From Liolophura sinensis (taxonomy: Eukaryota; Mollusca; Polyplacophora; Chitonida; Chitonidae), in NCBI RefSeq assembly GCF_032854445.1, contig NC_088304.1:24806503-24870502 (forward strand): a stretch of DNA of 64,000 bases, written 5' to 3'. A model generated the notes under the pieces. The model made no database searches. It had not been told where the DNA came from and saw only the letters and a program-made list of their open reading frames with translations. This document shows positions 1 through 11,200 of the stretch, one piece after another. The first letter of the stretch is position 1. Each line of letters opens with the position of its first letter. The translations under genes and the position numbers were made by a program.

Positions 1-301
1 GTTGAGAACTGTTATTAGTGAACTCGTATTATCCTGTTATTAGTGTTAAAAAAAAAACGTTTTTGTTGAGAACTGTTATCAGTGAATTCGTATTATCCTG
101 TTATTAGTGTTAAAAAAAAAGTTTTTGTTGAGAACTGTTATTAGTGAAATTGTATTATCCTGTTATTAGTGTTAAAGAAAACCGTTACTGTTGAGAACTC
201 TTATCAGTGAATTCGTATTATCCTGTTATTGGTGTTTAAAAAAAAACGTTTTTGTTGAGAACTGTTATCAGTGAACTCGTATTATCCTGTTATTAGAGTT
301 A
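1..301. repeat. Tandem repeat, about 63-bp unit
   Basis: Nearly five copies of a 62-64 bp unit start at 1, 65, 127, 190 and 254, each opening with GTTGAGAACTSTTATYAGTG and closing with an A-run and CGTTTTT. The array is cut by the window edge, so its true length is unknown. It lies upstream of the penultimate FTSJ3 coding exon and so is probably intronic. Differences between units are mostly single bases and A-run length. Confidence 0.9.
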
Positions 302-319
302 GTTACCATTGAGGGAAAG

Positions 320-546
320 GGGTAGCAAGCCAGGGGGGAACAATGACCCAGGAGCCTCTCGCCAAAGCAGTGGCTGTGAGTTCAAGTCCAGCTCATGCTG
401 GCTTCCTCTCCAGCCAGACATGGGAAGGTCTGCCAGTAACCTGGGGGGATGGTCATGGGTTTCCGCCAGGCTCTGCTCGATTTCCTTCCACCATAATATT
501 GAAGTGAAATATTCTTTAGTACGGTGTAAAACACTAATGAAATAAG
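320..546 (+). repeat. tRNA-derived SINE, family A
   Basis: A diverged copy of the commonest SINE here (family A). Read on this strand the family has a tRNA-like head with an A-box like TGGCTCAGTTGGTTAGCG and a B-box like GTTCAAGTCC (here near 378-388), a body with GGAAGGTCTGCCAG, and a 3' core ending CGGCGTAAAACACCAATC plus an AAATA-rich tail. This copy keeps the B-box and the 3' core but its 5' head is degraded. Confidence 0.8.
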
Positions 547-614
547 TACTGTCACTTTTTCTGCATGTTTTATGTGTAAATATTAACCCTTCTATCTTTC
601 TATCCATTTTCTAG

Positions 615-1383
615 ATGGTGAAAAAGCTTGAAAGAGCCAGAAAAAAATCTGAAGCAATTTGTGATTCCATGGAAGTGTCTGAAAGAGAGAAGTGGTCACA
701 GATAAAACAGTGAGTTCTGAGTGAATGTACTGTAGAGATCACAGTGAGTTATTAGTGAATGTACTGTAGAGGTCACAGTGAGCTCTGAGTGAATGTGTTG
801 TAGAGGTCACAGTGAGCTCTGAATGAATGTACTGTAGAGGTCACAGTGAGCTCTGAGTGAATGTACTGTAGAGATCACAGTGAGTTATTAGTGAAGGTAC
901 TGTAGAGGTCACAGTGAGCTCTGAGTGAATCTATTGTGGAGGTCACAGTGAGCTCTGAGTGAATGTACTGTAGAGGTCACAGTGAGTTCTTAGTGAATGT
1001 ACTGCAGGGAACACAGTCAGTTCTAAAAGAACACACTGCAGGGATCACAATAAGTTTTGAGTGAATGTACTGTAGAGATTGCAATTCACTCTGTTTCATA
1101 AAATAATGATATGGTGTACTATTGTCTGAGCATTTTAAAAGAAATCAAAATCCACTTTTCTTCCAGTATTTACAAAAAGGCTGGACTATTGAAAAACAAA
1201 AAGAAGGAACTGACTTATGTGGTGGCAAAGAAGGGCATGGGCAAGAGGGTTCGACGACCAGCAGGGGTTCAAGGGCAGTTCAAGGTTGTGGACCCAAGAA
1301 TGAAGAAAGACACACGGAAAGTGAACGCCAGAGAAAGGAAGTCTGGAAAGGGCAAAAAGGGAAAGGCTGGAAAGAAAAGATAA
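615..1383 (+). CDS. FTSJ3: FTSJ3/SPB1 rRNA 2'-O-methyltransferase, last two coding exons
   Basis: FTSJ3 (yeast Spb1) is a nucleolar 2'-O-methyltransferase and large-subunit pre-rRNA processing factor. Only its C-terminal Spb1_C region is in the window. One exon at 615-709 encodes [13 protein letters not shown] and [10 protein letters not shown] and ends in a CA|GTGAGT donor. The last exon runs 1167-1383 after a TTCCAG acceptor and encodes [25 protein letters not shown] and [13 protein letters not shown], then a Lys/Gly/Arg-rich tail and TAA. The join is phase 2 (CA+T) and keeps the frame. These blocks match the conserved C-terminus of animal FTSJ3 as I know it. The methyltransferase domain and earlier exons lie upstream of the window. 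The basic tail fits nucleolar targeting and RNA binding (inference). The intron between the exons is filled by a 34-bp minisatellite. Confidence 0.93.
708..1081. repeat. Intronic 34-bp minisatellite seeded at the splice donor
   Basis: Eleven 34-bp units, the first starting at the exon/intron boundary of FTSJ3. Unit consensus begins CAGTGAGYTCTGAGTGAATG and ends TACTGTAGAGRTCA. Units 1-9 each contain CAGTGAG, a near-perfect 5' splice site, so the true donor at 710-711 is followed by eight intact decoy donors. The last two units are more diverged. Confidence 0.93.
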
Positions 1384-1389
1384 AAGTTT

Positions 1390-1395
1390 AATAAA
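1390..1395 (+). promoter_or_regulatory. FTSJ3 polyadenylation signal
   Basis: AATAAA starts only seven bases after the TAA stop at 1381-1383, implying a 3' UTR of a few tens of bases. A second start-to-stop signal is not needed to end this transcript. Confidence 0.7.
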
Positions 1396-1410
1396 ATATT
1401 CAGTGAAATT

Positions 1411-3007
1411 TCGCGTGGATTCTGGTTGGCATGTGCCAGCCTTCAGTAAAACATGGTGGTTCTATTAGACAGGTGACAGGCTAAGACAGTGCCTATTAAA
1501 CAGCAAGTTCCGACACATACATGTATGTTTTACTTTGGCCCGTGTACTTCATATTGTGTTCTAAATCGTCCTTCACCATAACTGTGGTGAGGGGAAAAGG
1601 AAATGCTGTCCGTGTGTCTGTCCTACTATGTGTGACACCTGATCTTGTGAATAAGATGTCATAAGTAGTTTTCAATCAGTCAAGTTCATAGTTACACAGT
1701 GGCTTAAGGTGAGCGAAGGGATGATAGGTATTGATTCTCTTCACCCTGCATAAGACTGTTATATCTGTCCTTGCAAACAATAGTTTTAAGACTTTTCAAC
1801 CAAACACATTCGTACGTACATAATGGTGAGGGATCAGTACAACGTATGGTTAGGATTGATTGTCATACCTCTGTGTAAAGCGGTATTTCTGCATGTCGAA
1901 GCGTGCTAGGGTAGCGTAATGACCCAGGAGCCTCTCACCAATGCGGTCGCTGTGGGAAGGTCTGGCAGCAACCTGCGGATGGTCGCAGGTTTCTCCCGGG
2001 CTGTGCCAGTTTCCTCCGACCATAATGCTGGCCACCGTTGTATAAGGGAAATATTCTTGAGTAGTATATGTGAAGTGTATGTCAGATGTAAAACCATTAA
2101 ACCCTGTCCAGAAAAACAGTTTGATTTATTTATTTTGTTTTTGTTGTCAGAAAAAAATAAATCAGACTGCCGGTATTTACTTGGACAGTGTTAAACGGTC
2201 TTTCACCTAGTATATACATTGTACTGCATTTTAGTGTTTTCTTTGTCTTCAAGAGATTGTCAGATACAGTGAATAATAACACAATGGCGGCATGCCTGTC
2301 AACTACTGAGCTTGTGTGAATGTTAAAAGAAATTGAGTCCTAAGCAAATTTACAGTTCTAATTTGGAACTGACTGAGCTTTTTCATAAGACTTGAATGGA
2401 ATAGTCAGACTGAATTGGAAAATTGTCATAAATACTAGGTTAAAAGAACACCTTTTATAATTCCATGCACAGAAAAATTCAATAATGCCAACTACCCAGG
2501 AATTTCTTAACTTTTCAGTTGTTCGAAATTTGTGTCAACTTTTGAAATGCATGGACATTTAGCCTATTTGGATGACGTGTAAATTATCTTTGTGTGAAAA
2601 TTCTGAATACACATTAATGAAATACTGTGCTTTTTGGTTTATAAAACACTTAAATTCTGAAGGATATATATTTTCTTGGTATATTTTGTTGGTATACTTT
2701 TTTGCAAAATAATCCCATACCAAGTCTTAGCTAAAGCACATAACTTGTGTGATAAATAAAGAAAACAATGTTGAATGCTATGGTTGATCTTAGGTGTTGT
2801 GTTGTAAAGCTCACTTTTTTTCATGGCTTTGTTGCTTGGTTATTGTGACTTATTGTCTCCTACTGATGCTGGACAAGACCACAGGTTTACCCCTTCTCTG
2901 TCCCTACGTAGTCTGTCTGGAAACACTTTTCTGGACTTACTTTCATTACAGTTCATCAAAGCTCATCAAATTGAATGCAACTTGCCCTTTGGCTTCAAAA
3001 TGAACAT
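1411..3007. other. Intergenic, no gene seen
   Basis: Downstream flank of FTSJ3. Apart from the SINE copy at 1893-2098, I see only AT-rich sequence with short reading frames that resemble nothing I know. Confidence 0.6.
1893..2098 (+). repeat. tRNA-derived SINE, family A, internally deleted
   Basis: Starts in the tRNA-like head (GCTAGGGTAGCGTAATGACC) and runs to the 3' core near 2098. About 50 bases of the body, including the B-box, are missing: GCTGTG runs directly into GGAAGGTCTGGCAG. Confidence 0.8.
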
Positions 3008-3628
3008 AGGGGCCTTCATGGCCTAATGGTTAGCGTGCGAGTACAACACCATGACCTGAGAGCTTTTCACCATTACAGCAACAGCAGTAAGTTCAAATCC
3101 AACAAATGCTGGCTTCCTCTCTGGTCATGTGTGAATGAGTGAGTGCTTGGGGTTTAACGTCGTACTCAACAATTTTTCAGTCATATGACGACGAAGGAAT
3201 CATTAGGGTGCATGTACGTGTAATGTGCCTCCTTGATGCAGGACGGATTTCCACCGCTCTTTTATTTAGTGCTGCTTCACTGAGACGACTTACCGAAGGC
3301 AAGTAAGCCGCCCCGCCCGAGCCATTATACTGATACGGGTCAACCAGTCGTTGCACTATCCCCTTCATGCTGAACGCCAAGCGAGGAAGTTACAACTTCC
3401 TCTTTTAAAGTCTTAGGTGTGACTCGATCAAGGATTGATCCTGGATCTACCGGTCCCGAAGCGGACGCTCTACCAACTGTGCTATCCGGGCCGGTGGTGG
3501 TCATGTGTGAAGGTCTACCAGCAATCTGTGGATAGGGCGTGGGTTTCCTCCCTCCATGATGATTGGTTGCTGTTGTATAAGTGAAATATTCTCAACTACG
3601 GTGTGAAACAGCCATGAAATAAATGAAA
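3008..3628 (+). repeat. tRNA-derived SINE, family A, split by another SINE
   Basis: The 5' half (3008-3135) begins GGGGCCTTCATGGCCTAATG, a tRNA-like A-box head, with a B-box-like GTTCAAATCC near 3092. The 3' half (3499-3628) resumes with GAAGGTCTACCAGCAATC and ends in an AAATAAATGAAA tail. Between them sits a family B SINE in the opposite orientation. Confidence 0.88.
3136..3498 (-). repeat. tRNA-derived SINE, family B, full length, nested
   Basis: Read on the minus strand it begins with a tRNA-like head: A-box ATAGCACAGTTGGTAGAGCG, then a B-box-like GATCGAGTCACACC, then a long body, and ends GTACGACGTTAAACCCC plus a (CACT)n tail. A perfect 13-bp target-site duplication, GGTCATGTGTGAA, lies at 3123-3135 and 3499-3511 and dates this insertion after the host SINE. 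Confidence 0.93.
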
Positions 3629-4391
3629 AAATCAAAATTTTGGCCTTTTTGCCATCTTGAATACTAACTTCACTATGTGGCTTCACCACAGAAAGTTACA
3701 AGTCAGACTGTTTAGATGTTTTTTAATGAAGTTATAGCCCTTCTGACATTAACAATAGTAGCCATCGGAACAATAGGGTTTTATTGCCAACCTTCTCTTT
3801 TATAGTTACTTTACTTTTCAAAAATGTTCAAAGCATTTTAACATTGGATACTGTCAGCAGCTTAGGCTGTACTGGTTATGGTTAGATGATACCAGGTGGC
3901 GTCCACGATAGCGTTGACTTAATATGCATCACCGTGTAGGATTCTCAAACTTACACGACCATCTTTGGCAGAGTGGTCTACTGCACTCACCTGACGATTG
4001 CTATAGCATCCGAGCTAAGTAAAGGAAACCAGATAGCCGCAGTTTGCTACTGCACCATGGAAATCGAGCAGATGTAACAGAACTTTCTTTCCAAGACTCA
4101 AGTTTTCCTAATTATAATCAGTTAAGGTGGTAACTCTTTTGCAAGTTCTGGAATTGAAATCGAAATGAATCTGAGTTTACGTTCCTCAAGAATAAATAAT
4201 GTCAGAGCTGACTTGACGTTAAAATTGCCTTACAGGACGTGCATGTATCTGCTATATTCAACATGCTGGAAGAAATACTTTTGTTCCACGTGTAAACAAT
4301 GGTTTGAAGCCATACTCAAGAATTTTTCACTTAAACGATGGCTGTCAATTTTGTGGGTGGATGGCAGCCAGGGTAACCCATCGATCTTTGG
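3629..4391. other. Intergenic, no gene seen
   Basis: Nothing recognisable except a weak tRNA-like stretch near 3960-4060 (TTTGGCAGAGTGGTCTACTG) that may be the head of an old SINE. Confidence 0.5.
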
Positions 4392-4751
4392 TGATTGAGT
4401 GATTGCTTGGGGTTTAACGTCGTACTCAACAATGTTTCAGTCATACGACGACGAAAGAATCCTTAGGGTGTATGTAATGTGCCTCCTTGTCACAGGACGG
4501 ATTTCCACCGCTCTTTTATCTAGTGCTGCTTCACTGAGACGACTTACCAAAGGCAAGTAAGCCACCCCGTCCGAGCTGTTATAATGATATGGGTCAACCA
4601 ATCGTTGCACTATCCCCTTCATGCTGAACGCCAAGTGAGGAAGTTACAACTTCCTCTTTTGAAGTTTTGGGTGTGACTCGACCCAGGATTGATCCTGGAT
4701 CTACCACTCCCGAAGCGGACGCTCTACCAACTGTGCCATCTGGGGCGGTCT
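4392..4751 (-). repeat. tRNA-derived SINE, family B, full length
   Basis: Same structure as the copy at 3136-3498: tRNA-like head at the right end (CTCTACCAACTGTGCCATC on the plus strand) and the (AGTG)n tail at the left. A 9-bp duplication GATCTTTGG flanks it at 4383-4391 and 4752-4760. Confidence 0.9.
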
Positions 4752-6214
4752 GATCTTTGGCAAGTTACCCACAAACTTTCCCACATGATGAACAGTTATG
4801 CATCATACTGATGAAAGACTCAGTGTAAACTATCACACAAGCATCCCCAAAGGTCCCTTGAAGAGCGAGCGAGGGGAAAACACCCAAATTCGCTGTCCAA
4901 GGCCTGGACTGAACCACACCTTTTGCTTCTTCAGTTACTTTCATGTTTCGAAATGCTTTAATTTGAATATGTTCAATTCTCAAGGTTTAACAGCCCTTAA
5001 GTCCAGTGCATGGAGACCTATTTATAATGCTGCATCATTATAAAGCTGCGCTGGACAGAACACCAGTATAACATACAAACATCCTGGCAGTGATAATTTC
5101 CAGTACATCACAGAACCATCAAGATCAATATACATTTATATCCAAATGTCCCAGGCCACTTTCATTTTTTTTCTTAAATTCAACTTTTCTAACTTTTTTT
5201 CATCAATGGCACTGTTGGGGTTAAAGTGCCACAAGACAAAGTTATCTACTAGTCAAGTTATGGGGGTAGTGGGTGGGAATGGAATCAAGAAGCTTTGTGA
5301 AAGTGGGCCATAGGATGTGGATCATCCAGGGTGAAAATAACATGCTCAAAATAAATGTGGTCAAACAGGCATTGACCCATTTCAAAATACATGTAGGTGT
5401 ATATGTTTTTACATGGTGACCCACCCGGACACTGGGATGAAAAAAGTGGCCACAACCTCACATAGGGAAATTATCATTTTTAGGGCTAAACGTTAATACA
5501 GAACTACTTACAAATTTCTTGACAAAGTTCCTCCAGAGTGAAAAATCTTGCCTAATTAATTTACCCTAACGCTAATTCATCAATTTCTTCACATATGGCA
5601 GAGACAGACATTTATTGACCTATTAAATTTGATTTTGGAGATAAACTGGCTGTGTTGGCCAATTTCTAAAACCTTCCCAACATGGGAAAAAGAAGAATTA
5701 CACTAAATATCACATGCTAAATCCACATTATATTTTGTATACGTTGAAAACAAAAGGGGTGTGTACACAAAATAAAACGGAAGTCAATTTCACGTTGTTG
5801 GTTTTTAATGATAAGCATGACATCTGGTGGTTGTACAAAGGGAGAGAATGCAAGCTAGTAGCTACTGCCTGGGAAAGAGAGAACACAGTTGTACAGTTAA
5901 GACAATCTGGCTGTTTTCTTTGTTTGGTCAGACAACACAACGTCGGCAAAACTTACATGTACACATGAACATGTACAGGAAAGAAAACACGACAAAACAG
6001 GAGTCGGCCATCCGTACAGCCCTTCCTCCAGACTTACTGGTAATATGCAAATAGCGTAATTTTCCCTCTCGGACATATAAAAAAGGCTTTCTCACTTAAA
6101 AACGCTCACCCTTGGATGTCACTTGGCCCTGGCCTATGGATAAGCAGGCACGACGGCCCCAGACCATGGACAAACCCTAACATCACCCATGTGCCACTTC
6201 AATTAAGTATGTTT
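4752..6214. other. Intergenic, no gene seen
   Basis: No gene recognised. A segment near 5619-5690 with TTTGATTTTGGAGA and TTGGCCAATTT recurs at 25205-25275, so it is part of an unnamed dispersed repeat. Confidence 0.5.
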
Positions 6215-8233
6215 TTTATTCATATTTATATATGTATACATATAATACAAACCACATAGCGAATTCATACAAGTTATTTTAGGTGTTACCCTTTCTAGTC
6301 TAAGTTAAAAAGAAAAAAAAAAACAAAAAACAAAAAAAAAAGACGCCATAAAGTTAAGTGTCCCAACCATACATCAAATTCTCAAAATTGAATTCTTTTT
6401 GACCACAGTAAACAGGAACAATCACATACTAGAAAGCTTAAACTTCTAAAAGGTAACAACCGAATGTTCTCTCATTTAAGGGTTTTATTAATAACCAAGA
6501 ATAACAGTAATTGGAACCCGAAAACATTTTGAGCTTATTTAACCATAGATATTCTCTTTACAGTCAAACAAGACTGACATGAGCCGACAATATATTTCCT
6601 TTATTAGCGACCCCTTCTATCCGTAATACTGCCTTGGAACACAGGCTAACTGGTCGAAATCCAATGACAAAGGCAAATCACAGCATATCCTTGAGGGGAA
6701 TTTGACACCAGGTATAAAACCAAACAGATGAATAAAGCCAGCTGCCATTAATAGCAGATTACAGGTGGAGACACATCGAATTGGGGTGGAAGGGAGATAG
6801 CCACTTAGGTCTGAAAGTATACCAATGCCCACTAGTCACTGAAAGACAACAGTATATGAACAATGAACTGTAATTCAATGCACAAAACAGTGAGCAGAAC
6901 TAGATTTTCAGCTCAGCATGGTTACCGCCCTTGTAATAATTAGGCAACAGCATCGTACTTGTGTCTTTGTGTCTTTCCTTTATCTGGACCAAAAAGACTG
7001 AATAAGCCAATTAAATATCAATTTTTTTCCATAGCAATTCAAAAAGTCAAACTTGCATGGTTACACACCACCAAGCTAAGTATTCATTTTTCATATGTAG
7101 CCCAGCGCTAATGAAGGGGGGGTGGGGGGAGTTAATTGGAGAGAAAAACCAGCGTACCGAGACGGACAAAGTTGACAACTTTATTAAAAAAAAAAAAAAA
7201 AAAAAAAAAATTCGAATAAAAAAAAAAAAGATATTGAACACAGTATAGTTAACCAGCAGATGCAGTATCAAAAATTTGTGCAAACTTTACATCCAGATCA
7301 GATACAATTATTTTTAACAAGAAATAAAGTGTCAGACATGGACTGAACTACCAATACATACACAATTATCTACATACTCTGCTCACTTCATGGTATTGAT
7401 TTTTTTTAATAGTATGAATATTTTCTTATTTTTTCGCTTTTTTTGTTATTTTTTTTAGTAACATTGTTTTTCTTTTCCAAGAGTGATATTTTGGTTAATG
7501 AATTCTAGATCCCACTGTCTGGAGCATTGCAAAGCTGACAATTTTCACAATTTGAAAGACAGCCTTTCAGTTGGTCCACAGTTGAAAATTTCTGCTTTTC
7601 CATTTTTTTTCTTTTTTTTCATTTTTTTGCCTTTTTGAGTTTTTGGTTAAAATGTCTCAGTCCTATTCATAAATAAAAACTAGAACAGTACCTTCGGGTG
7701 GCCAAGTGAGTAAGGTCAATCAAAATGAGCGTCCCATCATGTCATTACAAATCACTTGGTTCGCGCCTAAAATTTAAAGTCCATCCTACACACAGGTAGA
7801 CCCTACTACAGGCTCACAAGATCTTTCTGGTGAGAACGGACAGTCAACCAATGGGCCTGGACATACACAGCCTGGCCAAAAAACGGAGACGGACACATCA
7901 TTGATAGCAGAGCTCAAAAATCTGGCCACTTAACACACAGACACGGGTACAGGATAAAACTATCAGATTTTCTTGTAAATGAGTGTGGTTTTCTTCTTCT
8001 TCTGGTGAAAAAGGTCAAATTTGTTCCAATGTGTGACTGATAAGAAACAAGCCCAATACATGAGGGATTTGTTTGTTGTTATTTTTACACAGAAATATAC
8101 AAGGAATGATTTTGGGGTGACCTGACTGCTTCAAGACCCATCTCACATTAATACAATGTTTTTATCCTTCCAAACCTGTCCAGTAATACATTAACATTCT
8201 GAGTACTAAAAAGCTAAGACTGAGTGGTCTGGC
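6215..8233 (-). other. Probable 3' UTR of the 14-3-3 gene
   Basis: About 2 kb following the 14-3-3 stop codon on the minus strand. It has long T/A runs (for example 7183-7210) and several minus-strand AATAAA candidates (6220-6215, 7177-7172). Which one is used cannot be decided from sequence. No coding frame of interest is seen. Confidence 0.45.
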
Positions 8234-11200
8234 CTAAGAACCGTCTTCTCCCTCCACATCCTGCAGCTGTTCTTTCTGCTGGTCCTCACCCCCTGTTAAA
8301 AAAAAACAAAAACAAAAGAAATAAATAAGTTAATTATCACCTGTCAAATGAGGCCACTCGCAGCACAATTTGAAACCTAGCTCTGGATTCCACATGTTCA
8401 TGCATTCAACAAGTCCTCAATCCGCAAAGGAATATACTCTATATGACCTAAAAATCCATGGCTAAAGGACACATTTTGACCTATTCTAACATCTGTATGT
8501 ATCTCTGAAAGGCATACAAGTTTCACCACCAAAAGGTTATATTTTCTGACCTTTATATGCACTTCTTGAGGGTAAACTTTAAGGGTAAATACAGTTGCCA
8601 AGACTGCTTGAGCATTTCATCAATGTCATACATATCAGAGCCAAATATGATCAAAGCATGGAACATACAATTTCAAAAATTTCCCCATATTAAGTACAGC
8701 TAATAAGTGATAATGTGTGGATTTCCTCTGGTAATGCACACATCTGGAAGCTAAACAATCTTACAGGCTAGTTACATGTGCTGCTTACATGTACGCAGTA
8801 GAAGTGAAATTATAAAAACTGGCAAAAATTACTTTCCTTCAACACACATCAAATCACACAAGTTATGTCATACATCATCACCAAATATCATTGTAATTTA
8901 AATCAGCTTAGTACACTGCACCAGATTAATCTATGCAGATTCCCTACCGGCCTTGCTACATGTTTATACTTGTGTGCCCTTATCCAAGACATGCTCAATG
9001 GCCTCTGTCTAGTGTGAGGTCAAGCACTTTCTTTGGTCTGTCTCTAAAGTTGCTGTAAAAGCCTGCAGGATATTTCACTTATATGACTGCGGGCAGCATA
9101 ATGGTAGGGGGAAACTGGGCAGAGCCCAGGGGAAACCCAAAACCATCTGCAGGTTGCTGGACGACCTCCCCATGTACAGCCAGAGAGGAAGCCAGGAAGA
9201 GATAGACTTGAACTCACAGCGACCGCATTGGTGAGAGGCTCATGGGTAAGCACGGCGTGCTGGGGCGCTTACCACCTCAGCCCGGGAGGTGCCCAATTCA
9301 ATTTCTATCTTCCTCAATGTTTTTGGCATCTTTGGATGGTGCTAATTTAGGATTATTTAAGGGCTTTGTTTTTAATAGGCCCAAATTTTCCTGGTGTTTA
9401 TGTTAATTTGCTTGGTATTTAATCTGGTGGTTCAAGGAAAATCTGACGTTTTCATTTTACATGCATTTCATTGGACAACATGCTTTGCAGCGATTCCCCA
9501 ATGCCAGAGATTTAGCCGGACTTTAAAATCAGGGTGTATAATTTCCTTTTCTCTCTTATTTTACACTCTCCAAGGAAGAGGTTTGAAAAAAAAAAAAAAA
9601 AAAGAGAGCTAACACCAACACCACAGCGAATTGTTGAACACAGTTTGGCAAGAACGTACAAGTCACGATTTTCAAATGAAACCCATTAGTATCTAATTTA
9701 CTTATTTATTTGACTGGTGTTTTACTCAAGAATGTACATGTATTTGTATCACGTACTCCGTAACGGACAAGTTTTACGATTTGTAGCAACTGATCAATCC
9801 TATCCTACTCCTACAGCAAACAGAATACTACCAGCTTTCCTTGCGTTTTACTCTACACTGATTACGCTCACAGCTCACCAAAGATGCACATTAAGACTAC
9901 TATTCTAATAGATGGATGAATTACTTAAAAATCAGAATTTGTTTTATTTGCTCATAAGGGCTAATGGAAATGTTAAACCACCATCCCACAGACATTATAT
10001 TTAAACAATCAAAACAAGAGGCCTCACTTCCATTCATATTTCTTAAAATGTTCATAGTATGCTACTTAACATTGCAGAACTTCAAAATTAAGACTTAAAA
10101 TCTAATATATCATTTGTCCACTACTACAAAAGCAACCTGATCCACTGTAAAGTCCATTCCTCTGGACAATATTTATGCCCTCCGCATGTATGTGGCTCTG
10201 ATGCTGGTAGTTCAAAACACAATCGCTTGATGTGTGCAATAATAGGCCCAATCTACCAGGTAGGTCAGACTAAGAAAGGGAAACAATTAGCCTGATGTGT
10301 GCAAAAACCTTCCCTATCCTACCAGGTATGGTAGACTAAGAGGGGGAAAGAATTTACACTTTGTACAGCCATGGACTGCAATGCTTCCCACGTGAAATTG
10401 GCAGTTTATAAATACTTACATTCTGGAAGAATGAATTTAGCAGATACATGCATGCATGAAAGAAACATGGAAACCAGGAGAAAAACTGGAAATGGAACAC
10501 CCGTTTTTCACATTCTTGCTTAATCAAATTCCACAACGTATAACACTGCTTTCAAATTCCTCTTACCACAGAGAACTTACAAAGTGTAAGAGTATACGTA
10601 CCATCACCCTGCATGTCTGACGTCCAGAGTGTCAAATTGTCTCTCAGCAGCTGCATGATCAACGTCGAGTCTTTGTACGACTCTTCACTTAATGTATCCA
10701 GTTCAGCTATGGCGTCATCAAATGCTGACTTGGCCAGCCGACAGGCACGGTCTGGCGAATTCAAGATCTCGTAGTAAAACACGGAGAAATTTAACGCCAG
10801 ACCCAATCTTATAGGGTGTGTTGGTGTCAATTCGCTCATGGCTATATCGCTCGCTGATTTGTAGGCTATTAATGCGTTCTCTGCTGCTTCTTTCCTATCA
10901 TTGCTGGTGGCAAACTCGGCTAAATATCGGTGGTAGTCTCCCTGCCTGAAAAACAAAACAAAGCACGTCACAATATTTACCACTGTGCGCAACCTGGCCA
11001 ATGTGATACCATATCCTGATAGTTAAGCAGTTATCTTTAACTACGGTCTCTGAATGCTAGGTTAGCAATGGCATTTTTAGGGCATTCTGCACCTAAATCA
11101 CAAATCACCAATATGCCATCATATTTAAGCTGGAGATTTCTTCTGAATTTTGTACATTTCATATTTAGGAACAGTCATTTTGACGACCACTGTTGGTTGC

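Larger units (their letters stand above)
8293..10601 (-). other. 14-3-3 intron 4
   Basis: Holds a family A SINE (9065-9292), a SINE-tail scrap near 9697-9735, an A17 run near 9585-9602 and a two-copy direct repeat at 10226-10354. No other coding exon was recognised. Confidence 0.8.
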
